From Actinobacteria bacterium casp-actino5 (GTDB lineage Bacteria; Actinomycetota; Acidimicrobiia; Acidimicrobiales; Ilumatobacteraceae): a DNA stretch of 41,294 nt. The stretch lies in assembly GCA_001510385.1 (NCBI GenBank), contig LFFE01000011.1, forward strand, positions 158,922-200,215. Direction: 5' to 3'. The position numbers were made by a program, and so were the translations under genes. Positions 39,577 through 41,294 of this stretch are shown here, piece after piece (position 1 is the stretch's first letter; each line of letters begins with the position of its first letter). The notes beneath the pieces were generated by a model. That model had not been told where the DNA came from. It ran no database searches and saw only the letters and a list, made by a program, of their open reading frames with translations.

Positions 39577-41180
39577 CTTCGTACGCTGAGAAAGCTGCAG
39601 CCTGGCTGGCGGCAGAACCAGACGATGACATCCGAGCTGAGCTGAGCGCTCTCATTGAAGGAGACGAGTCGGAACTAGCACGTCGATTTGACGGTCATCT
39701 CAGGTTTGGAACTGCTGGCCTTCGTGCAGAAGTGGGAGCAGGACCGCTTCGAATGAATCGATTAGTTGTTAGGCAAGCCGCTGCAGGTCTCGCTGACTGG
39801 TTGATGAACAACGTCGACGATGCTGCACAAAAAGGCGTCGTGATTGGCTACGACGCTCGTCGAAAGTCTGAACTGTTCGCTCTCGATACGGCACTCGTCC
39901 TCGCCGGCCGGGGAGTTCGCTCGATGGTCTTTAGCGAGGTGGTTCCCACTCCTGTGCTCGCGTGGTCGATTACTCGACTCGGCGCAGCATCTGGAGTGAT
40001 GGTCACTGCGTCACACAACCCTCCCGCAGACAACGGCTACAAGGTATATCTCGAAACAGGGTCTCAGATTGTCAGCCCTGTCGATGAGCAGATTGCCGAG
40101 GCGATTGTCGCGGTCGATCCGTTGTCAATTGGGCTTGCTGAGCCCTCATCGGGACTGGTCGCCATGCTTGATCGCAAGGTGCGCAATGAATATCTCGAGT
40201 CAACGAGATCTGTTCGGTATGTGCCTGACGTTGCCCCAGTTGGCGTCGCTTACACCCCACTTCATGGCGTTGGTGGGGCAACATTGGTTGAGGCATTCGA
40301 GCGCTGCGGGCTGAGCGAACCTGTTGTCGTCGATGAGCAGTTTCAGCCGGACGGCTCATTTCCGATGGTGAACTTTCCGAACCCGGAAGAGCCGGGCGCA
40401 ATGGATGCCGTGATCAATCTTGCGAAGCAATCTGGTTCGGTACTTGCGCTTGCGAACGACCCTGACGGGGACCGGTTAGGAGTTGCGATTCCAACCTCGT
40501 CTGGGTGGCGTCGACTGAGCGGCGATGAAATCGGGTGGCTTCTTGCAGACCACATCTTGACCCACACCAGCGGTGACGATCGAATGGTTGTTACCACCCT
40601 TGTGTCCTCGTCGTTGCTGTCGGTCATGGCGCAAGACCATGGTGTGCATTCTGAGGAAACCTTCACGGGGTTCAAGTGGATCGGTCGAACCGTGCTCAAC
40701 TACCCAGACCGACGTTTCGTGTTTGGATATGAGCAAGCGCTTGGGTACCTCGTTGCGCAACCGCCGCTCGATAAAGATGGAATTACGGCCGCAGTATTGA
40801 TGGCTGAGGTCGCGGCATGTGCAGCCGCTGAGAGTTCCTCGATTGAGACAAAACTTGGCGAGTTGGCCGAGCGTTACGGCAGGTACGTGATTGGCGAACG
40901 TTCGATCAAGATGAGCCCAGCATTGAGCAGCAAAGTGGTTCAACACTTGCAGGCTGAACCACCGCACAGTCTCGGTGGGGTTGAGGTTGAGAACATCGTT
41001 GAATTTCCCGAAGCCGGACTCTTACGTTTGATGCTGAGCGATGGAACTCGACTTCAGGTGCGACCAAGTGGAACCGAGCCAAAAATCAAGTTGTATGGCG
41101 AAGCGGTAAATGGTGATCCCGAAGTTGGGCTCGACTACCTCGTGTCGGTGTTGGACGAGATCGCAAATTCACTCGGCTGA
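39573..41180 (+). CDS. pmmB: Phosphohexomutase/phosphopentomutase-family enzyme (PmmB-like)
   Basis: Alpha-D-phosphohexomutase superfamily, 535 residues, four domains. The phosphoserine loop is [15 protein letters not shown] (Ser147), the magnesium loop [11 protein letters not shown] near 299, the sugar-binding loop GYEQALGYL near 386 and the C-terminal phosphate-binding [12 protein letters not shown] near 490. In M. tuberculosis the homologue pmmB sits convergent to upp, as here. In this setting a phosphopentomutase role (ribose 1-phosphate to ribose 5-phosphate from nucleoside breakdown) is more likely than glycan synthesis; this is inference. The start GTG overlaps the kinase stop, giving translational coupling. 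Confidence 0.9.
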   Translation: MTSYAEKAAAWLAAEPDDDIRAELSALIEGDESELARRFDGHLRFGTAGLRAEVGAGPLRMNRLVVRQAAAGLADWLMNNVDDAAQKGVVIGYDARRKSELFALDTALVLAGRGVRSMVFSEVVPTPVLAWSITRLGAASGVMVTASHNPPADNGYKVYLETGSQIVSPVDEQIAEAIVAVDPLSIGLAEPSSGLVAMLDRKVRNEYLESTRSVRYVPDVAPVGVAYTPLHGVGGATLVEAFERCGLSEPVVVDEQFQPDGSFPMVNFPNPEEPGAMDAVINLAKQSGSVLALANDPDGDRLGVAIPTSSGWRRLSGDEIGWLLADHILTHTSGDDRMVVTTLVSSSLLSVMAQDHGVHSEETFTGFKWIGRTVLNYPDRRFVFGYEQALGYLVAQPPLDKDGITAAVLMAEVAACAAAESSSIETKLGELAERYGRYVIGERSIKMSPALSSKVVQHLQAEPPHSLGGVEVENIVEFPEAGLLRLMLSDGTRLQVRPSGTEPKIKLYGEAVNGDPEVGLDYLVSVLDEIANSLG

Positions 41181-41294
41181 CGAGTTGCGGGGGGTGCCAA
41201 ACAGCCTGTCACCGGCATCGCCAAGACCAGGGACGATGTACGCCTGCTCGTTGAGATGAGAATCAATTGAGCCTGTGACGATATGGACGCCCCA
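41169..41294 (-). CDS. upp: Uracil phosphoribosyltransferase (partial, C-terminus only)
   Basis: The last 41 codons of a minus-strand gene entering from the right edge. They encode VTGSID...[21 protein letters not shown], the highly conserved C-terminal uracil-binding end of Upp (GLGDAGDR and LFGT). The enzyme makes UMP from uracil and PRPP. Its stop codon lies inside the last codons of the convergent mutase gene (12-bp overlap). Confidence 0.92.
   Translation of the reverse strand, partial: WGVHIVTGSIDSHLNEQAYIVPGLGDAGDRLFGTPRNSSAE

Noticed and set aside
1-41294. CRISPR array, prophage or IS element
   Set aside because: No regularly spaced repeats, transposase or phage structural genes were seen on either strand.

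Overview
The window looks like an ordinary stretch of actinobacterial chromosome, most likely from an uncultured or marine/freshwater member of the Acidimicrobiia. Four observations point there: a moderate G+C content (mid-50s % by eye); a locus order fmdB/ruc - galU - glp(moeA-like) - glpR that I know from mycobacteria and corynebacteria; actinobacterial families (TIGR03083 mycothiol/maleylpyruvate isomerase-like, SCO6745-like, SGGC-type L,D-transpeptidase); and many starts sitting 6-8 nt downstream of a TANNNT -10 box, as in leaderless actinobacterial transcripts. The class-level assignment is inference. I see no phage, plasmid, IS element or CRISPR array.

Layout. 1-3059 (minus strand): TIGR03083-family gene, DMT exporter, surE, then a TPP riboswitch and the 5' part of thiamine pyrophosphokinase, which runs off the left edge. 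3084-3737: an NfuA-type Fe-S carrier, divergent from that cluster through a 24-bp gap with overlapping -10 boxes. 3766-8535 (minus): a cystathionine gamma-synthase-type PLP enzyme, a HisN/IMPase-type phosphatase, a crotonase-fold protein lacking both classical catalytic glutamates, and dxs. 8646-12209 (plus): tldD, tldE and uppP. 12451-17740: a cell-division/molybdenum-cofactor neighbourhood with an FmdB/Ruc-like protein that has no cysteines (minus), galU, a glycolipid-binding-domain protein (minus), glp/moeA, moaA, moaC, a short GlpR-like membrane protein and tRNA-Ala(CGC).

17741-25213: an MFS transporter bracketed by two copies of a ~50-bp repeat, the first starting at the end of the tRNA; a VOC protein; two unrecognised proteins; a DUF2071 protein; a carotenoid oxygenase; and an acyltransferase-3 gene that carries an ankyrin-like insert and is split by an apparent 1-nt frameshift. 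25272-30206: a tight three-gene operon (SRPBCC, a sulfatase fused to a DJ-1/PfpI domain, SCO6745-like), divergent from a TauD/TfdA dioxygenase, which suggests turnover of sulfated or other organosulfur compounds. 30261-35739: L,D-transpeptidase, gamma-glutamyltransferase, CoA-transferase III and a secreted HExxH metallopeptidase lipoprotein. 35998-41294: an M1 aminopeptidase, a PfkB (adenosine-type) kinase overlapping a phosphosugar/phosphopentose mutase, and the 3' end of upp, a nucleoside-salvage group.

The points most worth a second look are the cysteine-free Ruc homologue at the glp locus, the Glp/GlpR genes embedded in Moco biosynthesis genes, the sulfatase-DJ-1 fusion, the ankyrin insert in the broken acyltransferase, the repeat pair around the MFS gene beside tRNA-Ala, and the overlapping divergent -10 elements.
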